Shown here: positions 42,926 through 57,699 of the stretch, in pieces
How the letters are laid out: every line of letters begins with the position of its first letter
Numbering within the stretch: position 1 is the stretch's first letter
Assembly (NCBI GenBank): GCA_035771165.1
Contig: JAWNZC010000229.1
Coordinates: 62,001 to 126,000, forward strand
Length of the DNA stretch: 64,000 bases
Origin: Paragorgia papillata
Taxonomy: Eukaryota > Cnidaria > Anthozoa > Scleralcyonacea > Coralliidae
Direction of reading: 5' to 3'
Made by a program: the position numbers and the translations under genes
The notes under the pieces: model-generated
The model's input: only the letters and a program-made list of their open reading frames with translations
Database searches by the model: none
What the model was told of the DNA's origin: nothing

Positions 42926-43072
42926 CTACAGTAAAAACCACTAACAAGAACCTTGCACTCTATAAAGAACCCCATGCTGAAATTAAGAATTTATTTATAT
43001 AAGAATATAATAAGAACCTGAGGGCTGATTTGGTAAAATGTAGGTTCTTGTTAGTGGGTTTTTACTGTATTC
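42926..43072. mobile_element. Small foldback element
   Basis: ACAGTAAAAACCACTAACAAGAACC at the left and GGTTCTTGTTAGTGGGTTTTTACTGT at the right are near-perfect inverted repeats around an A/T-rich middle of ~90 bp. It sits immediately upstream of a candidate exon. Confidence 0.8.
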
Positions 43073-43090
43073 TTTTTAAATTTCAAAGAG

Positions 43091-43215
43091 GTTGCTAATC
43101 AAGCAGAATTTGAAGATTCACCAACAGGTCTTTCGGTGCAAGAGCTAATGATCCGCTGTGCAAAATACGAAGGAACTCGTGTTCTCTTATTGGAGAAGCT
43201 AGGAACGTTAGACGA
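43091..43215 (+). CDS. Unidentified gene, candidate exon a
   Basis: Between TTTCAAAGAG| and GACGA|GTAAGG the plus strand reads VANQAEFEDSPTGLSVQELM and then a charged segment ending LLLEKLGTLDE. The composition is protein-like and the donor is strong. The acceptor could equally be two bases earlier. It ends in phase 2. I do not recognise the family. The foldback element just upstream may have displaced a preceding exon or promoter. Confidence 0.45.
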
Positions 43216-43281
43216 GTAAGGATTAGTACTTTGATCACTAATTGTTCACATTTTGTTACTTATGTTAATATCATGTCGTAG

Positions 43282-43468
43282 ATCCAATTCTTTTATAATA
43301 TTATCCATTTCAGATTCTTGGAATAAATGGTTATTAACCACTGCTTTACGGTTTCACCAGGAACACTGGCAAGCAAAGTTCTCCATCTCTTTGGCCAGAA
43401 ATATGAACAAATCCTCAGTGTCTGCCATTAAAAAAGAAATCATTTTAATAGTTATTAACTTGATTGGT
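43282..43468 (+). CDS. Unidentified gene, candidate exon b
   Basis: Starting after ATGTCGTAG, the frame that continues exon a reads ESNSFIILSISDSWNKW, then LLTTALRFHQEHWQ and KKEIILIVINLI, and meets GT at 43469 (TTGATTG|GTAATA). The conventional-looking acceptor ATTTCAG at about 43314 would give a stop in the required phase, so the weaker upstream acceptor is chosen. Boundaries are uncertain, and this could be a degraded gene. Confidence 0.35.
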
Positions 43469-43616
43469 AATACATACACACAGTACTGTACACACATACA
43501 CACATATATATTATTATATATATATGTACAACACATAGACTATATAGTTACTGTTAGTATATTAAAAATATGAAGTTCCCTTGGAACATTAATTCAATTT
43601 TCTTTATATATACATA

Positions 43617-43779
43617 GCGCAAATTCATCAGGGAAACTTCCCTAGAACAAGCAAGGTGCCTAAAAGCTTTCTGGGGTACATTCTACAAATGGCAAGCAAG
43701 AACTTGGCCAAGCAGGATAACTTCAGAAGGGTGGATTGTGCTTCGAAGAGAAGACTCTCTTCATTATTCTGAAGAATAG
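43617..43779 (+). CDS. Unidentified gene, candidate terminal exon c
   Basis: After ATATACATAG| the plus strand is open for 53 codons, reading RKFIRETSLEQARCLKAFWG, TFYKWQARTWPSR and ending REDSLHYSEE with a TAG stop. It is tryptophan-rich and looks like real protein. Its phase 0 does not match the strong donor of exon b (phase 1), although a weak GT inside exon b would match. The set is therefore either a gene with an unusual donor or a pseudogene. No function is assigned. Confidence 0.4.
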
Positions 43780-45085
43780 AAGTTTTTTAACTTTTTTTTC
43801 CCTGATTATCTACTTAATATTAGTAAGAACTGTTTGTGTGGTCAATGCCATTTTCACCATTGACCCACTATAATATATTAAACACAGTTATAGTTTTGGC
43901 ATGTTCACAATTAACAGACCTTGAGGGTAACAAAGTTAAAACACTTGCAGAGACATTTGCCCTGGCAGGATTAACACACTTTTGGAGGGCTGGTGCAACT
44001 GCAGCTCCATGAACCAAACATGTGAAACTATTGAGGTGGGTTCAGGGAGCTACAACTGTTGCAATATACCCCCCCCCGGTTGGTCAAATTTATCACGCAG
44101 AGATAATTTTATTTGTTTTGCCGATTGACCAATGACATGCCTTATATTTGCTCACGGAATGATGGCGTCAAACAGGATTTTTGCACCACGCATAGGTACG
44201 GCAATTTTTTCGACAAAACCCCGTTTGTTTTCACTAATTTCTGGTGTTTCACAACAGTTTTAAGCAACAAACGTTCGTGACAAGTTCGATTATTTTGTGT
44301 TTATAGAAGTGGTGTTTTTTTATTGATTTACGTTCGTATTTGCGAATAGTATTCACATTTATTCAAGTGGTGAGTTGAACTAGTGAATTTACTTGCCAAC
44401 CTTTAAGTATATTATATAATACGACCAGACCATGGTGATAGTGCTTGGGCTGCCTATGTTGAGACTTGGTCTAAAAGAGTTTTGAGCAAAATTTTAAACT
44501 GAAGATTACTTGTCCCACATAAAGACATGGTTATAATTTTAAATACACGAATTTATATTCAAGTGAAATTATTACTTTCGCGTCACACAAACACAAACAC
44601 CTTCCGACCATTCGGTCCGTTATGAGGTGAAATTGAAAATTTCTATTAAGAGCCTATATAAGTCTTGTCAAAGAAAACTTGATCATTAAATAAATGGGGG
44701 AAAACATCGTAATCATTACTTACAAAATTTTACATGAAATAACGTTCTGTTCCTTTTATTAAACAAGACATACAGTATAGATCGACGAACCACGAGGTCA
44801 TTGAGCCAAAGAAAAGCATCCAATTGTCTGAAATAAGCAATTTCTCTCTTTATTTATACCAGGCTTGTTGCAGCGCTTGTTGTGGCAATCCAAGTACGGA
44901 TTGTTTGTAACACATCTGTCGCAGGTTGTTATCAGCTTAGTGCAGACTTGCAATAACAACTGGCACCAAGTCTGTTGGGACAAGTTGTAACAGCATTGTT
45001 GATTGCATCAGACTTGCTGCAATTTGTTTTATCAAGCCTGTTATTCTTTGTCGTCAACAGGCTTGTTGTGCAATGTTTCATCAAA
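43780..45085. other. Mainly unique non-coding sequence leading into the 8-bp array
   Basis: AT-rich, without a supportable gene. The last 280 bp (44800-45085) are rich in loose CTTGTTG/CAACAAG motifs, including AACAGGCTTGTTG and GACAAGTTGTAACAGCATTG, reminiscent of the flank of the 24-bp array near 33870. It may be the left part of a similar element whose interior has become the 8-bp array. Confidence 0.4.
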
Positions 45086-45087
45086 TT

Positions 45088-48000
45088 TCTACACGTCTAC
45101 ACGTCTACACGTCTACACGTCTACACGTCTACACGTCTACACGTCTACACGTCTACACGTCTACACGTCTACACGTCTACACGTCTACACGTCTACACGT
45201 CTACACGTCTACACGTCTACACGTCTACACGTCTACACGTCTACACGTCTACACGTCTACACGTCTACACGTCTACACGTCTACACGTCTACACGTCTAC
45301 ACGTCTACACGTCTACACGTCTACACGTCTACACGTCTACACGTCTACACGTCTACACGTCTACACGTCTACACGTCTACACGTCTACACGTCTACACGT
45401 CTACACGTCTACACGTCTACACGTCTACACGTCTACACGTCTACACGTCTACACGTCTACACGTCTACACGTCTACACGTCTACACGTCTACACGTCTAC
45501 ACGTCTACACGTCTACACGTCTACACGTCTACACGTCTACAACGTCTACACGTCTACACGTCTACACGTCTACACGTCTACACGTCTACACGTCTACACG
45601 TCTACACGTCTACACGTCTACACGTCTACACGTCTACACGTCTACACGTCTACACGTCTACACGTCTACACGTCTACACGTCTACACGTCTACACGTCTA
45701 CACGTCTACACGTCTACACGTCTACACGTCTACACGTCTACACGTCTACACGTCTACACGTCTACACGTCTACAAACGTCTACACGTCTACACGTCTACA
45801 CGTCTACACGTCTACACGTCTACACGTCTACACGTCTACACGTCTACACGTCTACACGTCTACACGTCTACACGTCTACAACGTCTACACGTCTACACGT
45901 CTACACGTTCTACACGTCTACACGACTACACGTCTACACGTCTACACGTCTACACGTCTACACGTCTACACGTCTACACGTCTACACGTCTACACGTCTA
46001 CAACGTCTACACGTCTACACGTCTACACGTCTACACGTCTACACGTCTTACACGTCTACACGTCTACACGTCTACACGTCTACACGTCTACACGTCTACA
46101 CGTCTACACGTCTACACGTCTACACGTCTACAACGTCTACAACGTCTACACGTCTACACGTCTACACGTCTACACGTCTACACGTCTACACGTCTACACG
46201 TCTACACGTCTACACGTCTACACGTCTACACGTCTACACGTCTACACGTCTACACGTCTACACGTCTACACGTCTACACGTCTACACGTCTACACGTCTA
46301 CACGTCTACACGTCTACACGTCTACAAGTCCTACACGTCTACACGTCTACACGTCTACACGTCTACACGTCTACACGTCTACACGTCTACACGTCTACAC
46401 GTCTACACGTCTACACGTCTACACGTCTACACGTCTACACGTCTACACGTCTACACGTCTACACGTCTACACGTCTACACGTCTACACGTCTACACGTCT
46501 ACACGTCTACACGTCTACACGTCTACACGTCTACACGTCTTACACGTCTACACGTCTACACGTCTACACGTCTACACGTCTACACGTCTACACGTCTACA
46601 CGTCTACACGTCTACACGTCTACACGTCTACACGTCTACACGTCTACACGTCTACACGTCTACTCGTCTACACGTCTACACGTCTACACGTCTACACGTC
46701 TACACGTCTACACGTCTACACGTCTACACGTCTACACGTCTACACGTCTACACGTCTCAACGTCTACACGTCTACACGTCTACACGTCTACACGTCTACA
46801 CGTCTACACGTCTACACGTCTACACGTCTACACGTCTACACGTCTACACGTCTACACGTCTACACGTCTACACGTCTACACGTCTACACGTCTACACGTC
46901 TACACGTCTACACGTCTACACGTCTACACGTCTACACGTCTACACGTCTACACGTCTACACGTCTACACGTCTACACGTCTACACGTCTACACGTCTACA
47001 CGTCTACACGTCTACACGTCTACACGTCTACACGTCTACACGTCTACACGTCTACACGTCTACACGTCTACACGTCTACACGTCTACACGTCTACACGTC
47101 TACACGTCTACACGTCTACACGTCTACACGTCTACACGTCTACAACGTCTACACGTCTACACGTCTACACGTCAACACGTCTACACGTCTACCGTCTACA
47201 CGTCTACACGTCTACACGTCTACACGTCTACACGTCTACACGTCTACACGTCTACACGTCTACACGTCTACACGTCTACACGTCTACACGTCTACACGTA
47301 TACACGTCTACCACGTCTACAACGTCTACACGTCTACACGTCTACACGTCTACACGTCTACACGTCTACACGTCTACAACGTCTACACGTCTACACGTCT
47401 ACACGTCTACACGTCTACACGTCTACACGTCTACACGTCTACACGTCTACACGTCTACACGTCTACACGTCTACACGTCTACACGTCTTACACGTCTACA
47501 CGTCTACACGTCTACACGTCTACACGTCTACACGTCTACACGTCTACACGTCTACACGTCTACACGTCTACACGTCTACACGTCCTACACGTCTACACGT
47601 CTACACGTCTACACGTCTACACGTCTACACGTCTACACGTCTACACGTCTACACGTCTACACGTCTACACGTCTACACGTCTACACGTCTACACGTCTAC
47701 ACGTCTACACGTCTACACGTCTACCACGTCTACACGTCTACACGTCTACACGTCTACACGTCTACACGTCTACACGTCTACACGTCTACACGTATACACG
47801 TCAACACGTCTACACGTCTACACGTCTACACGTCTACACGTCTACACGTCTACACGTCTACACGTCTACACGTCTACACGTCTACACGTCTACACGTCTA
47901 CACGTCTACACGTCTACACGTCTACACGTCTACACGTCTACACGTCTACACGTCTACACGTCTACACGTCTACACGTCTACACGTCTACACGTCTACACG

Positions 48001-51000
48001 TCTACACGTCTACACGTCTACACGTCTACACGTCTACACGTCTACACGTCTACACGTCTACACGTCTACACGTCTACACGACTACACGTCTACACGTCTA
48101 CACGTCTACACGTCTACACGTCTACACGTCTACACGTCTACACGTCTACACGTCTACACGTCTACACGTCTACACGTCTACACGTCTACACGTCTACACG
48201 TCTACACGTCTACACGTCTACACGTCTACACGTCTACACGTCTACACGTCTACACGTTCTACACGTCTACACGTCTACACGTCTACACGTCTACACGTCT
48301 ACACGTCTACACGTCTACACGTCTACACGTCTACACGTCTACACGGTCTACACGTCTACACGTCTACACGTCTACCCGTCTACAACGTCTACACGTCTAC
48401 ACGTCTACACGTCTACACGTCTACACGTCTACACGTCTACACGTCTACACGTCTACACGTCTACACGTCTACACGTCTACCACGTCTACACGTCTACACG
48501 TCTACACGTCTACACGTCTACACGTCTACACGTCTACACGTCTACACGTCTACACGTCTACACGTCTACACGTCTACACGTCTACACGTCTACACGTCTA
48601 CACGTCTACACGTCTACACGTCTACACGTCTACACGTCTACACGTCTACACGTCTACACGTCTACACGTCTACACGTCTACACGTCTACACGTCTACACG
48701 TCTACACGTCTACACGTCTACACGTCTACACGTCTACACGTCTACACGTCTACACGTCTACACGTCTACACGTCTACACGTCTACACGTCTACACGTCTA
48801 CACGTCTACACGTCTACACGTCTACACGTCTACACGTCTACACGTCTACACGTCTACACGTCTACACGTCTACACGTCTACACGTCTACACGTCTACACG
48901 TCTACACGTCTACACGTCTACACGTCTACACGTCTACACGTCTACACGTCTACACGTCTACACGTCTACACGTCTACACGTCTACACGTCTACACGTCTA
49001 CACGTCTACACGTCTACACGTCTACACGTCTACACGTCTACACGTCTACACGTCTACACGTCTACACGTCTACACGTCTACACGTCTACACGTCTACAAA
49101 CGTCTACACGTCTACACGTCTACACGTCTACACGTCTACACGTCTACACGTCTACACGTCTACACGTCTACACGTCTACACGTCTACACGTCTACACGTC
49201 TACACGTCTACCACGTCTACACGTCTACACGTCTACACTTCTACACGTCTACACGTCTACACGTCTACACGTCTACACGTCTACACGTCTACACGTCTAC
49301 ACGTCTACACGTCTACACGTCTACACGTCTACACGTCTACACGTCTACACGTCTACACGTCTACACGTCTACACGTCTACACGTCTACACGTCTACACGT
49401 CTACACGTCTACACGTCTACACGTCTACACGTCCTACACGTCTACACGTCTACACGTTCTACACGTCTACACGTCTAACACGTCTACACGTCTACACGTC
49501 TACACGTCTACACGTCTACACGTCTACACGTCTACACGACTACACGTCTACACGTCTACACGTCTACACGTCTACACGTCAACACGTCTACACGTCTACA
49601 CGTCTACCACGTCTACACGTCTACACGTCTACACGTCTACACGTCTTAACGTCTACACGTCTACACGACTACACGTCTACACGTCTACACGTCTACACGT
49701 CTACACGTCTACACGTCTACACGTCTACACGTCTACTCGTCTACACGTCTACAAGTCTACACGTCTACACGTCTACACGTCTACACGTCTACAAGTCTAC
49801 ACGTCTACACGTCTACACGTCTACACGTCTACACGTCTACACGTCTACACGTCTACACGTCTACACGTCTACACGTCTACACGTCTACACGTCTACACGT
49901 CTACACGTCTACTACGTCTACACGTCTACACGTCTACACGTCTACACGTCTTCACGTCTAGTATTAGTCTACTCGTTTTTTCTACACGTCTACACATGTC
50001 TTAAACGGGTCTACTCGTGTTCACGTTTACACGTCTACACGTCTACACGTCTAAACGTCTACACGTCTACACGTCTACACGTCTACACGTCTACACGTCT
50101 ACACGTCTACACGTCTACACGTCTACACGTCTACACGTCTACACGTCTACACGTCTACACGTCTACACGTCTACACGTCTACACGTCTACACGTCTACAC
50201 GTCTACACGTCTACACGTCTACACGTCTACACGTCTACACGTCTACACGTCTACACGTCTACACGTCTACACGTCTACACGTCTACACGTCTACACGTCT
50301 ACACGTCTACACGTCTACACGTCTACACGTCTACACGTCTACACGTCTACACGTCTACACGTCTACACGTCTACACGTCTACACGTCTACACGTCTCTAC
50401 ACGTCTACACGTCTACACGTCTACACGTCTACACGTCTACACGTCTACACGTCTACACGTCTACACGTCTACACGTCTACACGTCTACACGTCTACACGT
50501 CTACACGTCTACACGTCTACACGTCTACACGTCTACACGTCTACACGTCTACACGTCTACACGTCTACACGTCTACACGTCTACACGTCTACACGTCTAC
50601 ACGTCTACACGTCTACACGTCTACACGTCTACACGTCTACACGTCTACACGTCTACACGTCTACACGTCTACACGTCTACACGTCTACACGTCTACACGT
50701 CTACACGTCTACACGTCTACACGTCTACACGTCTTCACGTCAACACGTCTACACCGTCTACACGTCTACACGTTCTACACGTCTACCACGTCATACACGT
50801 CTACACAGTCTACACGTCTACACGTCTACACGTCTACACGTCTACACGTCTACACGTCTACACGTCTACACGTCTACACGTCTACACGTCTACACGTCTA
50901 CACGTCTACACGTCTACACGTCTACACGTCTACACGTCTACACGTCTACACGTCTACACGTCTACACGTCTACACGTCTACACGTCTACACGTCTACACG

Positions 51001-54000
51001 TCTACACGTCTACACGTCTACACGTCTACACGTCTACACGTCTACACGTCTACACGTCTACACGTCTACACGTCTACACGTCTACACGTCTACACGTCTA
51101 CACGTCTACACGTCTACACGTCTACACGTCTACACGTCTACACGTCTACACGTCTACACGTCTACACGTCTACACGTCTACACGTCTACACGTCTACACG
51201 TCTACACGTCTACACGTCTACACGTCTACACGTCTACACGTCTACACGTCTACACGTCTACACGTCTACACGTCTACACGTCTACACGTCTACACGTCTA
51301 CACGTCTACACGTCTACACGTCTACACGTCTACACGTCTACACGTCTACACGTCTACACGTCTACACGTCTACACGTCTACACGTCTACACGTCTACACG
51401 TCTACACGTCTACACGTCTACACGTCTACACGTCTACACGTCTACACGTCTACACGTCTACACGTCTACACGTCTACACGTCTACACGTCTACACGTCTA
51501 CACGTCTACACGTCTACACGTCTACACGTCTACACGTCTACACGTCTACACGTCTACACGTCTACACGTCTACACGTCTACACGTCTACACGTCTACACG
51601 TCTACACGTCTACACGTCTACACGTCTACACGTCTACACGTCTACACGTCTACACGTCTACACGTCTACACGTCTACACGTCTACACGTCTACACGTCCT
51701 ACACGTCTACACGTCTACACGTCTACACGTCTACACGTCTACACGTCTACACGTCTACACGTCTACACGTCTACACGTCTACACGTCTACACGTCTACAC
51801 GTCTACACGTCTACACGTCTACACGTCTACACGTCTACACGTCTACACGTCTACACGTCTACACGTCTACACGTCTACACGTCTACACGTCTACACGTCT
51901 ACACGTCTACACGTCTACACGTCTACACGTCTACACGTCTACACGTCTACACGTCTACACGTCTACACGTCTACACGTCTACACGTCTACACGTCTACAC
52001 GTCTACACGTCTACAACGTCTACACGTCTACACGTCTACACGTCTACACGTCTACACGTCTACACGTCTACACGTCTACACGTCTACACGTCTACACGTC
52101 TACACGTCTACACGTCTACAACGTCTACACGTCTACACGTCTACACGTCTACACGTCTACACGTCTACACGTCTACACGTCTACACGTCTACACGTCTAC
52201 ACGTCTACACGTCTACACGTCTACACGTCTACACGTCTACACGTCTACACGTCTACACGTCTACACGTCTACACGTCTACACGTCTACACGTCTACACGT
52301 CTACACGTCTACACGTCTACACGTCTACACGTCTACACGTCTACACGTCTACACGTCTACACGTCTACACGTCTACACGTCTACACGTCTACACGTCTAC
52401 ACGTCTACACGTCTACACGTCTACACGGTCTACACGTCTACACGTCTACACGTCTACACGTCTACACGTCTACACGTCTACACGTCTACACGTCTACACG
52501 TCTACACGTCTACACGTCTACACGTCTACACGTCTACACGTCTACACGTCTACACGTCTACACGTCTACACGTCTACACGTCTACACGTCTACACGTCTA
52601 CACGTCTACACGTCTACACGTCTACACGTCTACACGTCTACACGTCTACACGTCTACACGTCTACACGTCTACACGTCTACACGTCTACACGTCTACACG
52701 TCTACACGTCTACACGTCTACACGTCTACACGTCTACACGTCTACACGTCTACACGTCTACACGTCTACACGTCTACACGTCTACACGTCTACACGTCTA
52801 CACGTCTACACGTCTACACGTCTACACGTCTACACGTCTACACGTCTACACGTCTACACGTCTACACGTCTACACGTCTACACGTCTACACGTCTACACG
52901 TCTACACGTCTACACGTCTACACGTCTACACGTCTACACGTCTACACGTCTACACGTCTACACGTCTACACGTCTACACGTCTACACGTCTACACGTCTA
53001 CACGTCTACACGTCTACACGTCTACACGTCTACACGTCTACACGTCTACACGTCTACACGTCTACACGTCTACACGTCTACACGTCTACACGTCTACACG
53101 TCTACACGTCTACACGTCTACACGTCTACACGTCTACACGTCTACACGTCTACACGTCTACACGTCTACACGTCTACACGTCTACACGTCTACACGTCTA
53201 CACGTCTACACGTCTACACGTCTACACGTCTACACGTCTACACGTCTACACGTCTACACGTCTACACGTCTACACGTCTACACGTCTACACGTCTACACG
53301 TCTACACGTCTACACGTCTACACGTCTACACGTCTACACGTCTACACGTCTACACGTCTACACGTCTACACGTCTACACGTCTACACGTCTACACGTCTA
53401 CACGTCTACACGTCTACACGTCTACACGTCTACACGTCTACACGTCTACACGTCTACACGTCTACACGTCTACACGTCTACACGTCTACACGTCTACACG
53501 TCTACACGTCTACACGTCTACACGTCTACACGTCTACACGTCTACACGTCTACACGTCTACACGTCTACACGTCTACACGTCTACACGTCTACACGTCTA
53601 CACGTCTACACGTCTACACGTCTACACGTCTACACGTCTACACGTCTACACGTCTACACGTCTACACGTCTACACGTCTACACGTCTACACGTCTACACG
53701 TCTACACGTCTACACGTCTACACGTCTACACGTCTACACGTCTACACGTCTACACGTCTACACGTCTACACGTCTACACGTCTACACGTCTACACGTCTA
53801 CACGTCTACACGTCTACACGTCTACACGTCTACACGTCTACACGTCTACACGTCTACACGTCTACACGTCTACACGTCTACACGTCTACACGTCTACACG
53901 TCTACACGTCTACACGTCTACACGTCTACACGTCTACACGTCTACACGTCTACACGTCTACACGTCTACACGTCTACACGTCTACACGTCTACACGTCTA

Positions 54001-55630
54001 CACGTCTACACGTCTACACGTCTACACGTCTACACGTCTACACGTCTACACGTCTACACGTCTACACGTCTACACGTCTACACGTCTACACGTCTACACG
54101 TCTACACGTCTACACGTCTACACGTCTACACGTCTACACGTCTACACGTCTACACGTCTACACGTCTACACGTCTACACGTCTACACGTCTACACGTCTA
54201 CACGTCTACACGTCTACACGTCTACACGTCTACACGTCTACACGTCTACACGTCTACACGTCTACACGTCTACACGTCTACACGTCTACACGTCTACACG
54301 TCTACACGTCTACACGTCTACACGTCTACACGTCTACACGTCTACACGTCTACACGTCTACACGTCTACACGTCTACACGTCTACACGTCTACACGTCTA
54401 CACGTCTACACGTCTACACGTCTACACGTCTACACGTCTACACGTCTACACGTCTACACGTCTACACGTCTACACGTCTACACGTCTACACGTACACGTC
54501 TACACGTCTACACGTCTACACGTCTACACGTCTACACGTCTACACGTCTACACGTCTACACGTCTACACGTCTACACGTCTACACGTCTACACGTCTACA
54601 CGTCTACACGTCTACACGTCTACACGTCTACACGTCTACACGTCTACACGTCTACACGTCTACACGTCTACACGTCTACACGTCTACACGTCTACACGTC
54701 TACACGTCTACACGTCTACACGTCTACACGTCTACACGTCTACACGTCTACACGTCTACACGTCTACACGTCTACACGTCTACACGTCTACACGTCTACA
54801 CGTCTACACGTCTACACGTCTACACGTCTACACGTCTACACGTCTACACGTCTACACGTCTACACGTCTACACGTCTACACGTCTACACGTCTACACGTC
54901 TACACGTCTACACGTCTACACGTCTACACGTCTACACGTCTACACGTCTACACGTCTACACGTCTACACGTCTACACGTCTACACGTCTACACGTCTACA
55001 CGTCTACACGTCTACACGTCTACACGTCTACACGTCTACACGTCTACACGTCTACACGTCTACACGTCTACACGTCTACACGTCTACACGTCTACACGTC
55101 TACACGTCTACACGTCTACACGTCTACACGTCTACACGTCTACACGTCTACACGTCTACACGTCTACACGTCTACACGTCTACACGTCTACACGTCTACA
55201 CGTCTACACGTCTACACGTCTACACGTCTACACGTCTACACGTCTACACGTCTACACGTCTACACGTCTACACGTCTACACGTCTACACGTCTACACGTC
55301 TACACGTCTACACGTCTACACGTCTACACGTCTACACGTCTACACGTCTACACGTCTACACGTCTACACGTCTACACGTCTACACGTCTACACGTCTACA
55401 CGTCTACACGTCTACACGTCTACACGTCTACACGTCTACACGTCTACACGTCTACACGTCTACACGTCTACACGTCTACACGTCTACACGTCTACACGTC
55501 TACACGTCTACACGTCTACACGTCTACACGTCTACACGTCTACACGTCTACACGTCTACACGTCTACACGTCTACACGTCTACACGTCTACACGTCTACA
55601 CGTCTACACGTCTACACGTCTACACGTCTA
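45088..55630. repeat. 10.5-kb array of 8-bp unit TCTACACG (about 1,315 copies)
   Basis: Head-to-tail copies of TCTACACG fill the interval. Because 8 is not a multiple of 3 and the plus-strand unit has no stop, all three plus frames stay open (peptide TSTRLHVY repeated), giving false ORFs of up to 3,554 codons. The minus strand has TAG in every frame. The left half (45540-50815) has many one-base insertions, deletions and substitutions, with a disordered patch at 49950-50030 and another at 50735-50815. The right half (50816-55630) is almost perfect, with only about six irregularities. Confidence 0.98.
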
Positions 55631-56851
55631 GTACAATAGCATCACCCGCTCTCATGAACCAACATTTATTATCCCCGACCGCCTCATGTTGGTAGAAAAA
55701 TTACGCTCGATTATCTTACTCAGCGTTACAAGTATCTCCAAAAACAACAAACATAAATAAAAAAAAAGGAGGAGGATGTTGTTAAACCAACAAATAAAAT
55801 AAGAAAATTAGTAGGTCTCAAGCAAGGTCTGGATCTTCAAACGTTCAATACAAGTTCGCTGCGTAGCAGCAGCGGGTCGCACTGCAACATATGGTTTCCA
55901 GTAGGTAGTGTGCTCGACGAGGAGATATTCACGAGTGCATAGATATTATCTATAAGGTCGTCTCTACGCAAACAAATCTATCGCACGTTTATTTGTTTGC
56001 TGGCGTAAACACCAATCGAAATATAAAGAGAGAGGAGGTACAACACACTTAATTGCCTAGACCTGACATAACCCTCTCATGAACCAACATTTATCATCCC
56101 CGACCCGGTCATGTTGGTTGAAAAATTACGCTCGATTATCTTACTTAGCGTTACAAGTATCTCCAAAAACATTTCCTCCAAAAACAACAATCAAAAATAA
56201 AAAAAGAACGAGGAGGATGTTGTTAAAGCGACAAAAAAGAAGAAAATTAGCAGATCACAAGCAAAGGTCTGGTTCTGGCAAACGTTCAATACAAAGTTCG
56301 CTGCGTAGCAGCAGCGAGTAGCTCCGCAACATATTGGTTGTTTCCAGCAGTAGTGTGGTGGACGAGGAGTTCACTTTGAATGTATTATTCATTCACGAGC
56401 AGATACATTGTTTTCCTTGCATGTGGACGACCTCCTTGTCCACACCATACATTGCAAGCAACTCTGTCGCACGTTTATTTATTTGCCGAGGTAAACGCCA
56501 ATTGAAATATAAAGAGAGATGGTCGACCACACTTAATTGCCTAGACCTGACACATAACCCAGATTGAGATCAACAATCCAATCTACAATCGCATCGCCCG
56601 CTCTCATCAACCAACATTTATCATCACCGACCCCGTCACGGTAGAAAAATTACGCTCGATTATCTTACTTTGCGTTACAAGTATCTCTAAAAAATTTTAG
56701 TCCAAAAACAACAAACATAAATAAAAAAAGAACGAGGAGGATATTGTTAAAGCGACAAAAAAAGGAGAAAATTAGTAGATCACAAGCAAGGATGGATCTG
56801 CAACCGTTCAATTACAAGTTCGCTGCGTAGTTACTTTGAAAGCAACGTCGG

Positions 56852-57690
56852 TGATGATCCCCTTCCGCAGGTCCACGTACGGAAAACCTTGTTACGACTT
56901 TTTTACCCTTCTTTTAATCAATCAAGTTTTGACCAACTTCTCGGCGTCTCGGCGGGCGTCAGGCTCTTTCGAATCCGACAGTGCCAATCCGAAGACCTCG
57001 CTAAACCATTCCAATCCGTAGTAGCGACGGGAACATCTAAAGGCATCACAGACCTGTTATTGCCTTCCTGACTCTGTCTGGTTGCACACCAACAGTCCCT
57101 CTAAGAAGTTGTGGACGACTCGGAAATCGACTGACTATTTAGCAGGTAAAGGTCTCGTTCGCGGAATCAACCAGACAAATCATTCCACGAACTAAGAACG
57201 GCCATGCACCACCATCCATAGAATCGAGAAAGACCTCACAATGTGTCAATCCTTACAATGTTCGGACCTGGTAAGGTTTTAGGTTTCCCGTGTTAAGTCA
57301 AATCAAGCCGCATGCAGGCTCCACTACTGGTGCTCCCCCGTCCGTCAATTCCTTTAAGTTTCAACTTTAAGGCAGAACCATGATTCTACGTCACCAGTTG
57401 CAACCATGGTAAGCCACTACATTACCATCGACGGTTGATAGACAGAAATTTGAATGAAACATCGCCGGCGCAAAGGCCATGCGCTTCGGCTAGTTATTTA
57501 GAATCACAAACAAACCAGGTGTACACTGCATTGGTTTTAAATATAATCAATGCATCCCTTCCTTCCAGTAGTCGGGACTATTCGCATATATTAGCTACGG
57601 TTATCCAAGTAGCAAAGGTGCAATCAAATAAACGATATCAACGAGCCGAGCCATTCGCAGTTTCACAGTACAAAGTGCTTGTACTTAACC
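56852..57690 (-). pseudogene. 18S rRNA fragment, copy 1 (internally deleted)
   Basis: The complementary strand shows the 3' end of small-subunit rRNA (TGATGATCCCCTTCCGCAGG; CCTTGTTACGACTTTTTTACC; GTAGTAGCGACGGG; GACCTGTTATTGCC; CCGTCAATTCCTTTAAGTTT). It then jumps to the 5' part (GTTGCAACCATGGTAAGCC; GAAACATCGCCGGCGCAAAGG; CGCATATATTAGCTACGG; ATTCGCAGTTTCACAGTAC). It lacks the decoding-region stretch after GACGGG and most of the central domain, and carries many indels relative to any functional 18S. It cannot be a working rRNA. Confidence 0.85.
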
Positions 57691-57699
57691 AGTTAACTT

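Noticed and set aside
45088..55630. Telomere or interstitial telomere
   Set aside because: The unit is TCTACACG, not TTAGGG or a known variant, and unique sequence lies on both sides.
44975..55639. A 3,554-codon plus-strand ORF (and 1,491-, 1,643- and 1,892-codon overlapping ones)
   Set aside because: It is the TCTACACG octamer read in all three frames. The unit has no plus-strand stop, and the peptide is TSTRLHVY repeated. There are no gene features.
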